Assembly: GCA_964513745.1 (NCBI GenBank)
Contig: CAZEOK010000106.1
Location: 1-10,449, forward strand
Direction: 5' to 3'
Length of the DNA: 10,449 nucleotides
Source: DATDCY01 sp964513745
Lineage (GTDB): Bacteria; JAUVQV01; DATDCY01
The first letter of the stretch is position 1. Each line of letters starts with the position of its first letter. Positions 10,160 through 10,449 of this stretch are shown here, piece by piece. The position numbers and the translations under genes were made by a program. Under the pieces are notes generated by a model. That model ran no database searches. It was not told where the DNA came from and saw only the letters and a list, made by a program, of their open reading frames with translations.

Positions 10160-10195
10160 CTCATGGTTTTTATTGTAGAGCTGCCGGGGCAACCC

Positions 10196-10212
10196 CTGGC
10201 ACGACCGTTGCT
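10196..10212 (+). promoter_or_regulatory. Sigma-54 (RpoN) promoter of glnN
   Basis: CTGGCACGACCGTTGCT matches the sigma-54 consensus YTGGCACGRNNNTTGCW at every defined position, with GG at 10198-10199 (-24) and GC at 10210-10211 (-12) in correct spacing. Transcription would start near 10223, leaving a leader of about 30 nt that contains the ribosome site GGAGG (10241-10245). This implies activation by an NtrC-like enhancer-binding protein under nitrogen limitation. No clear TGCAC-type enhancer dyad was found in the 180 bp upstream. GCCGGGG (10183-10189) and CCCTGGC (10194-10200) form an imperfect dyad over the -24 element. Confidence 0.88.
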
Positions 10213-10253
10213 TTACTTACCTGCCGACATTAACCCTAACGGAGGGGAACCAC

Positions 10254-10449
10254 ATGGGGAAGAACACGATACCTGAGCTGTTCGGTGCCAACGTCTTCAA
10301 CGACCGCATCATGAAAGAGCGGCTGCCGAAGGACGCCTACAAGGCGATGAAGCAGACGATCGATAAGGGGCTGCCGCTGAGGCCCGAGACCGCCGCGGTC
10401 GTGGCCAACGCGATGAAGGACTGGGCGCTCGAGAAGGGTGCCTCGCATT
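10254..10449 (+). CDS. glnN: Glutamine synthetase type III, N-terminal part (3'-truncated)
   Basis: The first 65 codons of a protein recognised as type III glutamine synthetase, which makes glutamine from glutamate, ammonium and ATP. The family is about 700 aa, so roughly nine tenths lies beyond the window. Diagnostic N-terminal segments are PELFGANVFNDRIMKERLPK and VVANAMKDWALEKGASH, which leads into the family's Thr/His-rich catalytic start. No active-site residues fall in the visible part. The start ATG 10254 has GGAGG (10241-10245) eight nt upstream. The gene has its own sigma-54 promoter. With gltB and gltD nearby it completes a GS-GOGAT set. GSIII enzymes lack the adenylylation control of GSI, so transcriptional regulation may matter more. 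Confidence 0.92.
   Translation, partial: MGKNTIPELFGANVFNDRIMKERLPKDAYKAMKQTIDKGLPLRPETAAVVANAMKDWALEKGASH

Noticed and set aside
10085..10160. Cyclic-di-GMP (GEMM) or glutamine riboswitch in the glnN upstream region.
   Set aside because: Conserved core bases of these motifs could not be found, and the region lies upstream of the sigma-54 promoter, so it would not be in that mRNA.

Overview
The window is GC-rich chromosomal DNA with densely packed genes, all on the + strand. The gene content (split GltB/GltD NADPH-type glutamate synthase, a type III glutamine synthetase behind a sigma-54 promoter, a small periplasmic diheme cytochrome c, a stand-alone CBS-pair protein) suggests a Gram-negative, Desulfuromonadota/deltaproteobacteria-like organism. 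That placement is an inference from gene content, not a phylogenetic result.

Layout: (1) 1-411, 3' part of a class I glutamine amidotransferase, cut by the window edge exactly at its catalytic Cys. (2) 575-1090, a CBS-pair protein behind an AT-rich regulatory patch that holds a Rex-like dyad. (3) 1337-5899, gltB, the glutamate synthase large subunit, preceded by an 11-bp inverted repeat and an extended -10 promoter. (4) 6059-7492, gltD, the small subunit, separated from gltB by about 160 nt of repeat-derived DNA; a 55-codon ORF bridges the gap and overlaps both genes. (5) 7678-8142, an exported cytochrome with two tandem CxxCH modules. (6) 8327-10015, a NERD nuclease-like domain fused to a complete superfamily 1 helicase core, with a long inverted repeat directly upstream of a possibly leaderless promoter. 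(7) 10254-10449, the first 65 codons of a type III glutamine synthetase (glnN).

GlnN and GltBD together make the GS-GOGAT ammonia assimilation cycle: GlnN makes glutamine from glutamate, ammonium and ATP, and GltBD converts glutamine plus 2-oxoglutarate to two glutamates. The sigma-54 promoter in front of glnN implies nitrogen-responsive control. The NERD-helicase and the cytochrome sit between these parts and have no evident metabolic link to them.

The most unusual non-coding signal is a dispersed repeat present twice in opposite orientation, one copy on each side of gltD. The upstream copy lies in the gltB-gltD junction and appears to have displaced an older, stop-overlapping gltD start codon.
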